Below, one piece after another: positions 1 to 10,600 of a stretch of 64,000 bases of DNA. The translations under genes and the position numbers were made by a program. The number at the start of each line of letters is the position of its first letter. Position 1 is the first letter of the stretch. The notes under the pieces are model-generated. The model did no database searches and was not told the origin of the DNA. It saw only the letters and a program-made list of their open reading frames with translations. Source of the stretch: Bryobacterales bacterium (lineage in GTDB: Bacteria; Acidobacteriota; Terriglobia; Bryobacterales; Bryobacteraceae); the NCBI GenBank assembly GCA_016789785.1, contig JAEUQE010000006.1, positions 31,100 through 95,099 on the forward strand, in the 5' to 3' direction.

Positions 1-204
1 GGTACTGATGTCCAGGTAGCGACCAGCCCAGAGAAAGTCATGAGCGCGCTGTCGAAGCCCGGTCAGACTTCCTTCGCCTTTGTGTTCGACCTGGCTCGAA
101 CCGTTGACGCGATGAGGGCTGAGATCGAGACACGCGAACGCAAGCCGCCGGCCCGCGCCGCGGCCCTTCAATCCCGCACTCGCGCCGGGCGACGCGCAGT
201 TTAA
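1..204 (+). CDS. C-terminal end of an unidentified protein (partial)
   Basis: An open frame runs in from the left edge and ends at a TAA at 202-204, giving 67 residues of a C-terminus. The first 45 residues look protein-like (VMSALSKPGQTSFAFVFDLA), and the tail is rich in Arg and Ala. I do not recognise the family. It lies upstream of drmD on the same strand, so it could be an extra DISARM-island gene or unrelated chromosome. The N-terminus is outside the window, so no function is assigned. Confidence 0.4.
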   Translation, partial: GTDVQVATSPEKVMSALSKPGQTSFAFVFDLARTVDAMRAEIETRERKPPARAAALQSRTRAGRRAV

Positions 205-299
205 AGGACTCGGCCCACCGCCACACCGTGCTGGTGTGTGCGCTGTCATGCAGAGAAGCGTTATATTTACTCTTCGGACAGAAATGTTTCCCTTTCGGC

Positions 300-3200
300 A
301 TGAGGACACGCGGCCACACTCCGGAGCTTGGTCAGATCGTAGCGGTCCGCCAGCGCCTCTATCTTGTTGAACAAGCAGTCCCTCCAGTGAATCCGGGGGA
401 CTCAGCGCTGATCCGTTTGTCCTGCGTGGATGACGATGCCCAGGGGCAGCCCCTCGAGGTGCTCTGGCAGCGTGAATTGGACGCTCAGATTGTCAGTGGT
501 GAAGCGTGGGATTCCATCGCGAGCCGTGGCTTCGACCCTCCACAGCGGTTCGCCGCCTACCTGAATACCCTTCGCTGGAACTGTGTCACTTCGACCGATC
601 CCAACTTGCTCCAGTCACCCTTTCGGGCCGGTATTCGCCTCGATCCTTACCAGCTTGAACCGTTGCGCAAGGCCCTGCGCCTGCCGCGCGTGAACCTGTT
701 CATCGCCGACGACGTTGGACTCGGTAAGACCATCGAGGCCGGCCTGATCGCGCGTGAACTCCTCCTGCGGAAGAAGGTTCGAGAGATCGTGGTGGCATGC
801 CCGCCATCGATGCTTCTTCAATGGCGCGACGAACTTGATGCCCGCTTCGGCCTGCGGTTCGAGATCCTGGACAAGGACTACGTTCAGAGTGTCCGCCGCG
901 AACGTGGGTTCGGCGTCAACCCGTGGACTGCTCACTCGAGATTCCTGGTTTCGCACCGGCTCCTAATCGACGAGTCCTACGCTGGCCCGCTACGTGATTG
1001 GCTCGGCACGTTTCGCGCCGGCAGCCTTCTCATACTGGACGAGGCTCACCACGCTGCGCCCTCAAGCGGCCAGCGATACGCCATCGACTCCCATATTACG
1101 CGGGCGATCCGCGACCTCGCACCGCGTTTCGAGCACCGGCTGTTTCTATCAGCAACTCCGCACAACGGTCACTCCAACAGCTTCTCCGCACTGTTGGAGA
1201 TCCTCGATCCTCAGCGATTCTGCCGGGGCGTGAAGGCCAGCAAGAAAATGCTGGACGACATCATGGTGCGGCGCCTCAAGGATGATCTCCGCCAGATCGT
1301 CGGTGGGTTCCCCAAACGCGAAGTTCCGCAGGTAGACATCGACGGCCTGCCGGAGGATGCCCCGGAGTTACGTTTGACCGCTCTCCTCGACGAGTACCGC
1401 AAATTACGAGAGCAGCGGCTCAGCGGTGAGATGCGCCGGACGCAGACCGCGTCCGGCCTACTGATCTGTGGCCTGCAGCAGCGGCTCTTCTCGTCGATCG
1501 AGGCCTTCTCGCGCACGCTTCGCGTTCACCGGCGGACGGTTCGTCGCCAGTGGGAGGCTGCCCAGGCAGGGGAAACTCAGGCCGCAGCAAAGAGAAGCGC
1601 GGCGCTGCCCCGTATGGACTTACTCCTGGACGGTATCGGCGCAGATGACGATCGCGCCGCTTTACCCGAACAGGAGTTGGCGGCTGAAGAGGACGCACAG
1701 GTGACAGCGGTCTCCGAGGCCACGGTCGGCCCATCCAATACGACAGCGACTCTTGAACTGTTCGAACGTGAGCAGAAACTGCTGGACACCATGACCGAGA
1801 TCGCGGAATCGAGCCGCGCTCTACCCGATGCGCGTGTTAGGAAGCTCATCGAATGGATTCGCAAGAACATGTGCCCGGATCTCCCATCGGCCGGCGCGAA
1901 GTGGAATGAGATGCGCGTCATCGTGTTCACTGAGTGGGAAGACACCAGGCGATACCTTCAGCAACAGATCAACGCCGCGATCGCCGAGACCGACCGAGCT
2001 TCCGAACGGATGGCTGTGTACTGCGGATCGACGCCATCGAAGCGGACTGAAGGAGATGAGTCGCGGGTACTTGATCGCGAGAGCATCAAAGCCGCTTTCA
2101 ACACGGACCCGGCGCGCCATCCTCTGCGCATCCTGATTGCCACAGACGCCGCCCGCGAGGGACTGAACTTGCAGGCACACTGTTGGAATCTTTTCCACTT
2201 CGATGTTCCCTGGAATCCGAGCCGGATGGAGCAACGCAACGGGCGCATCGACCGCAAGCTGCAGCCCAACCCGGAAGTGTACTGCCACTACTTCTTCTAC
2301 AGGCAGCGTCCCGAGGATCGTATTCTCGCCGCCCTCGTCCGAAAGACGAAAACCATCCGCAAGGAACTCGGCAGCTTGGCCCAGGTCATCGATGGACGGC
2401 TCGACGCCGTCATGAAGACCGGCATTCGCCGCGCGGACATCGATCTGCTGGAGAACGAAATTGAAACCGCCGATCTGGACCAGAGCGCGAGAGAAGCCGT
2501 CGAGGAGGAACTCGAGGCCACGCGAGAGCGGCAACTCGATTTGCGAAAACAGATCGACCGGCTGCGCGGGATGCTCGCCGATTCGCAGAAAGCCATTGGT
2601 CTCTCGCAGGACCATTTCCGCTCCGCGATCTCTTGCGCCCTGCAAATCCTTGGCGCTGAACCGCTGAAGTCTTCAGCAAACGGGGCCTTGAAGGAGTCGG
2701 ACTGCTCCGTCTTTCCTGCCCTCGATCAACGTCCTGGCGCGGACCCAACTTGGGCTGAGACTATGGACAGCCTCCGCGCGCCGCGTCCCCGCGATCAGAA
2801 GTTTTGGGACTGGCGGCGAACTTCTCCGATCCGACCAGTCGTGTTCGAGGATCCGGGCGTTGTGACTGAAGAGGTCGTTCAGCTTCACCTCGAACACCGC
2901 GTTGTCCAAAGGCTACTGGCCCGTTTCACAGCACAGGGCTTCGTCCATCATGATCTTTCGCGGGCCTGCATGGCGCAGTCGAGCGATGCGATTCCGCGCG
3001 TTCTGCTCATCGGTCGTCTGGCACTGTACGGGCCGGGTGCGGCTCGGCTGCATGAAGAACTCATCCCGGTCACGGCCCGTTGGACCGATCAAGCGATCCG
3101 GCGGGGTACGCTCACGCCCTACGGCCGCGAAGCCGAAACGAAAACCCTTTCGCTGCTCGACTCGGCCCTTCTCCAAACGCACGCCCGTCCCATACCGGAT

Positions 3201-3599
3201 GTGGTCGTTTCCCAGTTGCAGGCGAGTGCGCCGCGCGACGTTCGTGAGCTTTTGCCTCATCTGGAGGCACGTAGCGCCGAATACGCGAAAGACGCAATCG
3301 CCAGTCTCGCCAAGCGGGCCGAAGCTGAGGCCAAGGCGATGCGGGAGATCCTGGAGACGCAAAAGAAGCACATTGACGACACCGTCGCGAAGCACGATCG
3401 CGGCGGGCAGATGATGCTGGACTTCAGCGAGGAAGAGAAGCGCCAGCTTGAATCCAACCGGCGGTATTGGGGCCAACGCCTGGCAGCCCTCGAAGGCGAA
3501 CTGCGAACGGAACCGGACCGTATCCGAGAACTGTACGACGTACGGGCGCAGAGGATAGAACCTGTCGGCCTGATCTACTTGTGGCCGACCGCGGGGTAA
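300..3599 (+). CDS. drmD: DISARM SNF2-family helicase DrmD
   Basis: Superfamily 2 (SNF2-like) ATPase, the signature gene of class 1 DISARM, a multi-gene system that restricts incoming phage DNA. Seen in the sequence: helicase motif I DVGLGKT near residue 138, a DEAH box in ILDEAHHA near 247, motif III SATPHNGH, and C-terminal motifs V and VI (ATDAAREGLNLQ, then QRNGRIDR) around 613-650. A charged, coiled-coil-like stretch follows, and the total is about 1,100 aa, as expected for DrmD. I chose ATG 300 because homologous N-termini start close to the TPELGQIVAVR segment. A GTG at 228 would add 24 atypical residues; neither start has a good ribosome binding site. The stop is 3 nt before drmMI, so the genes are co-transcribed. 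The family call is firm and the start is not. Confidence 0.9.
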   Translation: MRTRGHTPELGQIVAVRQRLYLVEQAVPPVNPGDSALIRLSCVDDDAQGQPLEVLWQRELDAQIVSGEAWDSIASRGFDPPQRFAAYLNTLRWNCVTSTDPNLLQSPFRAGIRLDPYQLEPLRKALRLPRVNLFIADDVGLGKTIEAGLIARELLLRKKVREIVVACPPSMLLQWRDELDARFGLRFEILDKDYVQSVRRERGFGVNPWTAHSRFLVSHRLLIDESYAGPLRDWLGTFRAGSLLILDEAHHAAPSSGQRYAIDSHITRAIRDLAPRFEHRLFLSATPHNGHSNSFSALLEILDPQRFCRGVKASKKMLDDIMVRRLKDDLRQIVGGFPKREVPQVDIDGLPEDAPELRLTALLDEYRKLREQRLSGEMRRTQTASGLLICGLQQRLFSSIEAFSRTLRVHRRTVRRQWEAAQAGETQAAAKRSAALPRMDLLLDGIGADDDRAALPEQELAAEEDAQVTAVSEATVGPSNTTATLELFEREQKLLDTMTEIAESSRALPDARVRKLIEWIRKNMCPDLPSAGAKWNEMRVIVFTEWEDTRRYLQQQINAAIAETDRASERMAVYCGSTPSKRTEGDESRVLDRESIKAAFNTDPARHPLRILIATDAAREGLNLQAHCWNLFHFDVPWNPSRMEQRNGRIDRKLQPNPEVYCHYFFYRQRPEDRILAALVRKTKTIRKELGSLAQVIDGRLDAVMKTGIRRADIDLLENEIETADLDQSAREAVEEELEATRERQLDLRKQIDRLRGMLADSQKAIGLSQDHFRSAISCALQILGAEPLKSSANGALKESDCSVFPALDQRPGADPTWAETMDSLRAPRPRDQKFWDWRRTSPIRPVVFEDPGVVTEEVVQLHLEHRVVQRLLARFTAQGFVHHDLSRACMAQSSDAIPRVLLIGRLALYGPGAARLHEELIPVTARWTDQAIRRGTLTPYGREAETKTLSLLDSALLQTHARPIPDVVVSQLQASAPRDVRELLPHLEARSAEYAKDAIASLAKRAEAEAKAMREILETQKKHIDDTVAKHDRGGQMMLDFSEEEKRQLESNRRYWGQRLAALEGELRTEPDRIRELYDVRAQRIEPVGLIYLWPTAG

Positions 3600-3602
3600 C
3601 GG

Positions 3603-6600
3603 ATGGCAAAAGACCCCGCAATCCTCGCGCATCAAGAGTGGCTCGGCTACGTTCAGCCGTCCGGTCTGGTGGTTTCCATCCCCGCCCTGCTCGAGGCTCG
3701 CGCTCACGTCAACCGGAACATCTCTCCGGATCATCAGCGGTTCCTTAGCGCCGTACCGACAGACCGCGACGGCGAGCCGGTACCGGAGATCGCCAATTTC
3801 CCGGAGTTCGCCAGCTCGGTGTTCGGCTGGGCCACCGAGGACCTCTACGGCGCGCCGGGTGCCCCCGCGCTTCCTGAAGGGCTGGAAGCACCACTTCCCG
3901 CTTACGGCGAGACACTCCGTCCGACTTACGCTCTCCACGACTTTCAACCAGCAGATCCCGCGCGTGAATGGCTCCTGCTGATTGAAGTCTTGCCAACGGG
4001 CACTGACCTCGACAGCGTCTCCGTCATGGAGGCGCGCCGGTGGCAGGCCAGCCCACAGTCGCGTTTTGAGCGCCTGCTCCGCGAAACCGGTGTCCAGAGC
4101 GGTCTGCTCGTGAATGGCCAGCAGATTCGTCTCGTCTATGCACCCCGGATCGAGTCGAGCGGCTACATCACTTTCAACCTCGCGGATATGGTGAAGGTTG
4201 CCGGGCGGCCGATCTTCGCGGCGCTTCACGAACTCTTGTACGCGGATCGCATGTTCGGCGACCCGAAAGAGCGCCTTCCGGCGATCCTGGAGAACAGCCG
4301 CAAGTACCAGAACGTCGTCTCGACACAGTTAGCCGGCCAGGTTTTGGAATCGCTCTATGAACTGCTGCGCGGATTCCAGTCCGCTGATGACCAGACTAAG
4401 GGCGAATTACTCCGCGACATTCTGGCCCGTGATCCAGACCACGTCTACGCGGGGCTGCTAACGACGCTGCTGCGCCTGGTCTTCCTGCTGTACGCGGAAG
4501 ACCGCGGACTCGTCTCCACCGACTCGGTGTACGCCAACTACTACTCCGTTGCGGGTCTCTATGAGCGGCTTCGTGCTGATGCGGGCCGCTACCCGGACAC
4601 CATGTACCAGCGTTACGGCGCGTGGGCGCAGCTCCTGGCTTTATTCCGCCTCATCTATGAAGGCGGCAGTCATGGAGGCATGCGCATTCCGCCGCGTGAG
4701 GGATACCTCTTCGATCCGGACCGCTATCCGTACCTGGAGGGCCGACGCAACAGGGCCGACGAGCCGGCAATTCCACGCGTGCCCGATGGCGTTCTGTACC
4801 AGGTCCTCTCGAAGCTCATGGTTCTGGATGGTGAGCGACTCAGCTATCGCACGCTCGCGGTCGAGCAAATCGGCAGCGTCTACGAGACGATCATGGGCTT
4901 CGAGTTGCACGTCGCCGCTGGCCGGTGCATTGCGATCAAGCCCGCCAAGAAGCACGGCGCTCCCGCGGCTGTGGACCTCGAGGAGCTTCTCTCCGTCGCC
5001 CCCGACAAACGTCAGAAGTGGATCGCCGACAACACGGACCAGAAATTGACCGGACAAGCCGCCGATGCACTGAAATCGGCTAAGAGCATTGATGATCTAT
5101 TGGCGGCGTTGGAGCGGCGCATCGCGCGGGCTGTGACGCCCAACGTGGTCCCGAAGGGCGCGATGATCTTTCAGCCCTCTGGCGAACGCCGCCGCAGCGG
5201 ATCGCATTACACGCCGAGCACGCTAACCGGCCCCATCGTCGAGGCCGCGCTGCGACCCGTCTTGCGGCAGCTTGGAGAGGACCCAACCCCGGACCAGATC
5301 CTGAATCTCAAGGTCTGTGATCCGGCCATGGGTTCGGGCGCCTTCTTGGTGGAAGCTTGCCGTCAATTGGCCGAGGTGCTGGTATTGTCCTGGCACAAGC
5401 ATGACGAAGTTCCGCCTCTGCCACCCGACGAGAATGAATTGTTGCTCGCTATGCGCATGATTGCGCAGCGCTGCTTGTACGGCGTGGACAAGAACCCGTT
5501 GGCGGCGGACCTTGCCAAGCTTTCCCTTTGGCTGGCGACACTCGCAAAGGACCATCCATTCACATTCGTCGACCACGCCTTGCGCTCCGGTGATTCCCTT
5601 ATTGGATTCAATGTTCGGCAGATCAGCTATTTCCACTGGTCGCCCGAAGGCCAGAAGAACTTGTTTGGCGAGCGCTTCGAACAGAAGCTTGATCTGGTTC
5701 TGCGGAACCGCGCCATCATTCTCGATGCTCCAGACTCGGTGCCATACGAGACGAAGCGGCAGCAATTGGCTAAGGCGGACGAGTACCTGACGGACGCTCG
5801 GATGGCTGGCGATGCCCTCGCGGCTGCGTTTTTTTCCGGGACGAAGCCGAAGGATCGCGAGCAGCAGAGAACCACAGTTGGAGCATTGGTAAAGCGCGCC
5901 TTCGACAACATCGTCGATCTCGATGCGGACGCTGCATTGCGCGCGGAGATCAATGCTCTCAACGTGAAGGGCGTCACCCCTTTCCATTGGGAGATCGAAT
6001 TCCCGGAGGTGTTCCGCAAGGGCGGCTTTGATGTGATTGTGGGCAATCCGCCCTTCGCTGGGAAGAACACGCTGATCGAAGCGCACGCTGATGGATATTT
6101 GGATTGGCTGAAGACAGTGCATGAGCAGTCCCATGGAAACTCGGACTTGGTAGCGCACTTCTTCCGCCGAGCCTTCACGCTCCTCCGGCCGGACGGCTGC
6201 TCCGGGCTTATTGCTACCAATACGATTGGGCAGGGTGACACTCGCTCTACCGGGCTGCGCTGGATCTGCACTCACGGAGGAACGATCTACCAGGCGCGAA
6301 AGCGGCTCAAGTGGCCTGGTCAAGCTGCCGTCGTAGTAAGTGTCGTACACGTGGCAAGAGGTGCGATGGGCGGGCCCTATTCCCTTGACAATCGGGAAGT
6401 GCCCGTCATCACCGCCTACCTATTCCATGCCGGTACAAGTGAAGATCCAATGCGCCTAAAGGCGAATGAGGGAAAGAGCTTCATCGGGTGCTTTGTGCTT
6501 GGAATCGGCTTCACGTTTGATGATACTGAGAAGAAAGGCGTCGCAACCTCGCTAGACGAGATGGCGCAACTGATTGAGAAGGACCCGCGCAACCACGAAC

Positions 6601-7679
6601 GGATCTTTCCCTATATCGGCGGCGAGGAAGTTACTGACAGCCCCACTCACGCGCACCATCGCTACGTCATCAACTTTGATGATTTCCCATTACGAAGGGA
6701 GAACGTCGGCGCGAACTGGGGAAGTGCGGACGTCGACCAACGCAGAGACTGGCTCCGGGTCGGTATCGTGCCGATGGACTATCCTGAGCCGGTTGCTGCC
6801 GACTGGCCGGCTCTACTCGACATCGTCGAACGCAAGGTGAGACCGGAACGACTCGTTCAAAACGATCAATACGGTCGGAAGTTTTGGTGGCGGTTCCTTC
6901 GAACTAGGCCAGAGATGCAACGGGCGCTGAAAGGGAAGTCTCGGTTTCTCGCGGCCGTGCTTTACAGCCCTCACCTGTCGTTGGTGTACTTGCCCAGTTC
7001 CGTGACGATTAGCCATAAACTGTGTGCGCTGCCTTTCGAGAATTGGAATGCGTTTGCCCTTCTACAGTGCCGGGTACACGAGGTATGGGCACGTACGTTT
7101 AGCGCCACGCTAAAAGACGACTTGGCCTATGCACCATCCGACTGCTTTGAAACATTTCCTTTTCCGCCTGGCTTTGAAACAGACTCAGCGCTTGAACATC
7201 TGGGGTGCGGCTACTACGAATTCCGCGCTCAACTGATGCAGCGAGAGCGCAAAGGTCTGACGACGATCTATAACTGGTTTCACGACCCCGAATCCGAATG
7301 TCCAGACATCCCGCGCCTTCGAGAGCTTCACGAGCAGATGGACCGCGTTGTCTTGGACGCCTACGGATGGACGGACATCCCTACCCACTGCGAGTTCATT
7401 CCTGAGTTTGACGATGAAGCGGATGAAGACGAAAACGGACGCCCACGCCGCAAAAAGTACCGCTATCGCTGGCCCGACGACGTTCGGGACGAGGTCCTGG
7501 CACGCCTACTGGAACTGAACCGCCAACGCGCGCTCGAAGAGGGGCAATTGCCGACGACACAGCCAGTCTTCGCTGACACTATCGATGCAGGCCCGAAAGC
7601 GAAGCGCAGGAAGAGTGTGAAGCGGCCGGCTGGAGCGCTCGATCAGGGCATACTGTCGTTGCAGGAGGGAGAGGCGTAG
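3603..7679 (+). CDS. drmMI: DISARM adenine-specific DNA methyltransferase DrmMI
   Basis: Large class I DNA methyltransferase (1,358 aa) of the Eco57I/type IIG-like group. In DISARM it methylates host DNA at N6-adenine to mark it as self. The SAM-binding motif DPAMGSGAF starts at residue 573, and the catalytic motif NPPF is at 815, both followed by typical methylase/target-recognition sequence. A long N-terminal region (1-500) and a C-terminal target-recognition part give the length usual for DrmMI. No PD-(D/E)XK nuclease motif is obvious at the N-terminus, so it is probably methylase only. It starts 3 nt after drmD and ends 3 nt before drmA. The presence of drmMI and drmD, rather than drmE and the cytosine methylase drmMII, defines class 1. 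Confidence 0.9.
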   Translation: MAKDPAILAHQEWLGYVQPSGLVVSIPALLEARAHVNRNISPDHQRFLSAVPTDRDGEPVPEIANFPEFASSVFGWATEDLYGAPGAPALPEGLEAPLPAYGETLRPTYALHDFQPADPAREWLLLIEVLPTGTDLDSVSVMEARRWQASPQSRFERLLRETGVQSGLLVNGQQIRLVYAPRIESSGYITFNLADMVKVAGRPIFAALHELLYADRMFGDPKERLPAILENSRKYQNVVSTQLAGQVLESLYELLRGFQSADDQTKGELLRDILARDPDHVYAGLLTTLLRLVFLLYAEDRGLVSTDSVYANYYSVAGLYERLRADAGRYPDTMYQRYGAWAQLLALFRLIYEGGSHGGMRIPPREGYLFDPDRYPYLEGRRNRADEPAIPRVPDGVLYQVLSKLMVLDGERLSYRTLAVEQIGSVYETIMGFELHVAAGRCIAIKPAKKHGAPAAVDLEELLSVAPDKRQKWIADNTDQKLTGQAADALKSAKSIDDLLAALERRIARAVTPNVVPKGAMIFQPSGERRRSGSHYTPSTLTGPIVEAALRPVLRQLGEDPTPDQILNLKVCDPAMGSGAFLVEACRQLAEVLVLSWHKHDEVPPLPPDENELLLAMRMIAQRCLYGVDKNPLAADLAKLSLWLATLAKDHPFTFVDHALRSGDSLIGFNVRQISYFHWSPEGQKNLFGERFEQKLDLVLRNRAIILDAPDSVPYETKRQQLAKADEYLTDARMAGDALAAAFFSGTKPKDREQQRTTVGALVKRAFDNIVDLDADAALRAEINALNVKGVTPFHWEIEFPEVFRKGGFDVIVGNPPFAGKNTLIEAHADGYLDWLKTVHEQSHGNSDLVAHFFRRAFTLLRPDGCSGLIATNTIGQGDTRSTGLRWICTHGGTIYQARKRLKWPGQAAVVVSVVHVARGAMGGPYSLDNREVPVITAYLFHAGTSEDPMRLKANEGKSFIGCFVLGIGFTFDDTEKKGVATSLDEMAQLIEKDPRNHERIFPYIGGEEVTDSPTHAHHRYVINFDDFPLRRENVGANWGSADVDQRRDWLRVGIVPMDYPEPVAADWPALLDIVERKVRPERLVQNDQYGRKFWWRFLRTRPEMQRALKGKSRFLAAVLYSPHLSLVYLPSSVTISHKLCALPFENWNAFALLQCRVHEVWARTFSATLKDDLAYAPSDCFETFPFPPGFETDSALEHLGCGYYEFRAQLMQRERKGLTTIYNWFHDPESECPDIPRLRELHEQMDRVVLDAYGWTDIPTHCEFIPEFDDEADEDENGRPRRKKYRYRWPDDVRDEVLARLLELNRQRALEEGQLPTTQPVFADTIDAGPKAKRRKSVKRPAGALDQGILSLQEGEA

Positions 7680-7682
7680 TCC

Positions 7683-10600
7683 GTGACGAATGATATGAAC
7701 TCCGTCGATGTTCGGGAGAAGTTGGTCGAAGCGCTCAGGCTCGATCTGGTCGGCCCAGCGGAGAACCTCGGCGACCCAGCCGAAGTGCTGCCCCAGGCTC
7801 CCTCGCGCTGGTACCTCACCGGCTTTCTGGTCCCGCTCGGGGCGGAAGCTTCTCAGCGCGCCGACGAAGCGAGCACGGAGGATCTCGATCAGGCCGGCGA
7901 GGGCGGCGGTCTTGATGACGACGTGACGCCCGAACCAGCGGCGGCTCGCCAGCGGTATCTCCCGTCTTCCATCGGTGCCAGCCTGCTTGTTCCTTCTAGC
8001 GCCGGGCAGTTGAAGGTCACCGTCTCCTGGGGCGACTACCACCTACGCTCAACATCGCCCGAGGAGTGGGCGCGTGCCGCTCGTTCGGTCGATGTCGCGG
8101 TGAATCTGGCGCAGGCCACAGAGAAGGCGCGTGAAGTCGAAGTGCCGTCGAGTGACGGCCTGCGAGTGGCGTACCTCGCGCGCCCGGTGGGGTCCGTGGC
8201 GACCGACGCGGGGTTGCCGCCTGGCGCGCGGACGGTCTCCGTCTTCCTGGTGAATCGGCGCACGCCCGCACCTGATGAGAAGAAGGACGAAGCCTTCGCG
8301 TTCCAAGTACAGCTCGAGGTGACGTGCGAGGCCGGATACCTGCCGCGCCCCGACCTTCGCAGCCTCGCCAGCAGGGACTGGGACGACCGCGTCGCCGATC
8401 TCCAGTACCGCGATGCCGGTGAGTATGCCGTCGGCCATAACGTTGCCACCGAAGCCGTCCGCGAGCAAGGCGCGTGCCACCTGGTTCGCACGCAGTGGAT
8501 TCCAGAGGCGGAAGTGGAGCGCGTGGCGCCCGCCTCGATTCCCGGCGTCGAGCTATCGATGGACGCGCTCAGCCAGCTTCAGAGTGGCGCGGATGCCAAC
8601 TCCAAGCTTGGCCCATTGGTGAGCGAATACCGGAAGTGGATCGACGGCCAGGGCGGGAATGTACCGGGTGCGCCCGCCACGCGCCGCGAAACGGGGCAGG
8701 AGTTGTTGCAGCGTGCCCGAATGGCGGCGGATCGTATCCAGCGTGGTATCGACCTGCTCGGCGACGCAATGTGCCTCGAAGCGTTCCGACTTGCGAACAG
8801 GGCGATGGCGGAAGCAGCTCGCCGGCGTCTTGGTGTGATGCAAGGCAAACGCCCGGAAGATGTGCAGCCCTCCTGGCGGCCATTCCAGTTGGCGTTCCTG
8901 CTGATGAATCTGCCGGGAATCGCACAGCCTGAACACCCCGATCGAGGGATTGTGGACCTGCTGTTCTTCCCGACGGGCGGCGGCAAGACCGAAGCCTACT
9001 TGGGCCTGGCGGCTTTCACTCTGGTCCTGCGCCGCCGTCGCAACCCCGGAATCCGATCCGCGGGCCTGAGCGTGCTGATGCGCTACACCCTGCGGCTGCT
9101 TACGCTCGACCAATTGGGCCGCGCCGCGACGCTGATCTGCGCATTGGAACTCGAGCGGCAGAACGACGTTGAGAAGCTCGGCGTTTGGCCATTCGAAATC
9201 GGGCTGTGGGTCGGGCGCGCGGCCACACCGAACCGGATGGGACGGAAGGGCGACAACGATCAGGAATCTGCCCGTGCGCGCACGATCCGCTTCCTGAACG
9301 ACGACCGCAAGCCGTCACCAATCCCGCTTGAGGAATGCCCCTGGTGTGGAACGAAGTTCACGCGGCTTTCCTTTCGCCTGGTAGACGGTTCGGGCAAGCC
9401 CAACTCTGATGAACCCGAAGACTTGCGGGTCTCCTGTGTGAATCGTCAGTGCCAGTTCGGTCGTGGCCTACCGCTGCCCATCGTCGCGGTGGACGAGCCG
9501 ATCTACCGGCGGCTACCGTGTTTCATCATCGCGACGGTAGACAAATTCGCGGCCTTGCCATGGACTGGCCCCGTTGGAGCTTTCTTCGGCAGGGTCGAGC
9601 GCTATGACGAGAGGCGCGGGTTCTATGGTCCTTGCGACTCGCCCCAAGGCACGAAACTGCCGGACGGTCGCCTCCTGCCGCCAGAACTGATCATCCAGGA
9701 TGAATTGCACCTGATCTCAGGCCCGCTGGGCACCATGGCCGGCCTCTACGAATCGGCTCTCGACGAACTTTGCGTCATGGACGGCAACAAAGCGAGGCCA
9801 AAGATCATAGCGTCCACGGCCACGGTACGACGCGCCGAGAGCCAGATCCGGGCGCTCTTTAATCGCCGCCTGGTGGACATCTTCCCGCCGCCGGGTCCGG
9901 ACCGCCGGGATTCGTTTTTCGCGGAGACGCTTCCCTCCACCGAAAGCAACGCGCGCCTCTATGTGGGCGTCGCCGCCCAAGGGCGCAGTCCCAAGGTGGC
10001 CATGCTGCGCGTGTACTTGGCTTTGCTCGGCGCGGCGCTGAAGTGGCACTCGCGTCTGAAGAAGAAGGGCGGGACGCTGACTCCCGCCGATCCCTACATG
10101 ACGTTGCTCGGCTATTACAACAGCCTGCGGGAGCTTGGCGGCGCGCGGCGGCTGATCGAAGACGAAATCCGGAACCGACTGGCGGGCTACTCCAACCGCA
10201 AGCGCGTGGGTGAGACGGAAGGCCTGTTCGACGATCGACAGATCGACTACGAACCGGTCGAATTGACAAGCCGCGTAAGCACCGCTGACGTTGCGGATGC
10301 AAAACGGCGGCTGGCGCTGCTGTTCACGGACAAGAGCCGCGTGGATGTCGCGATTGCCACCAACATGATCTCTGTCGGCCTGGACATCACGCGATTGGGG
10401 CTGATGGTGGTTTTCGGGCAACCGAAGACTAGCGCGGAATACATCCAGGCCACCAGCCGCGTCGGGCGTGATCCGGACCGGCCAGGCCTGGTAGTGACGA
10501 TCTTCAACGTGCATAAGCCACGCGACCGGTCACACTACGAGAGGTTCGCGGCGTATCACGAGACCTTCTACCGCAGCGTGGAAGCCACCAGCGTCACGCC

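Noticed and set aside
228..299. Upstream GTG start for drmD
   Set aside because: Adds 24 Cys/Leu-rich residues unlike other DrmD N-termini; ATG 300 is preferred, though not proven.
38..319. Minus-strand open frame of 93 codons at the left edge
   Set aside because: Antisense to the partial gene and the drmD start, Arg-rich low-complexity reading, no conserved motif.
2913..4229. Minus-strand open frame of 438 codons across drmD and drmMI
   Set aside because: Crosses the junction of two clear genes on the other strand; no recognisable domain.
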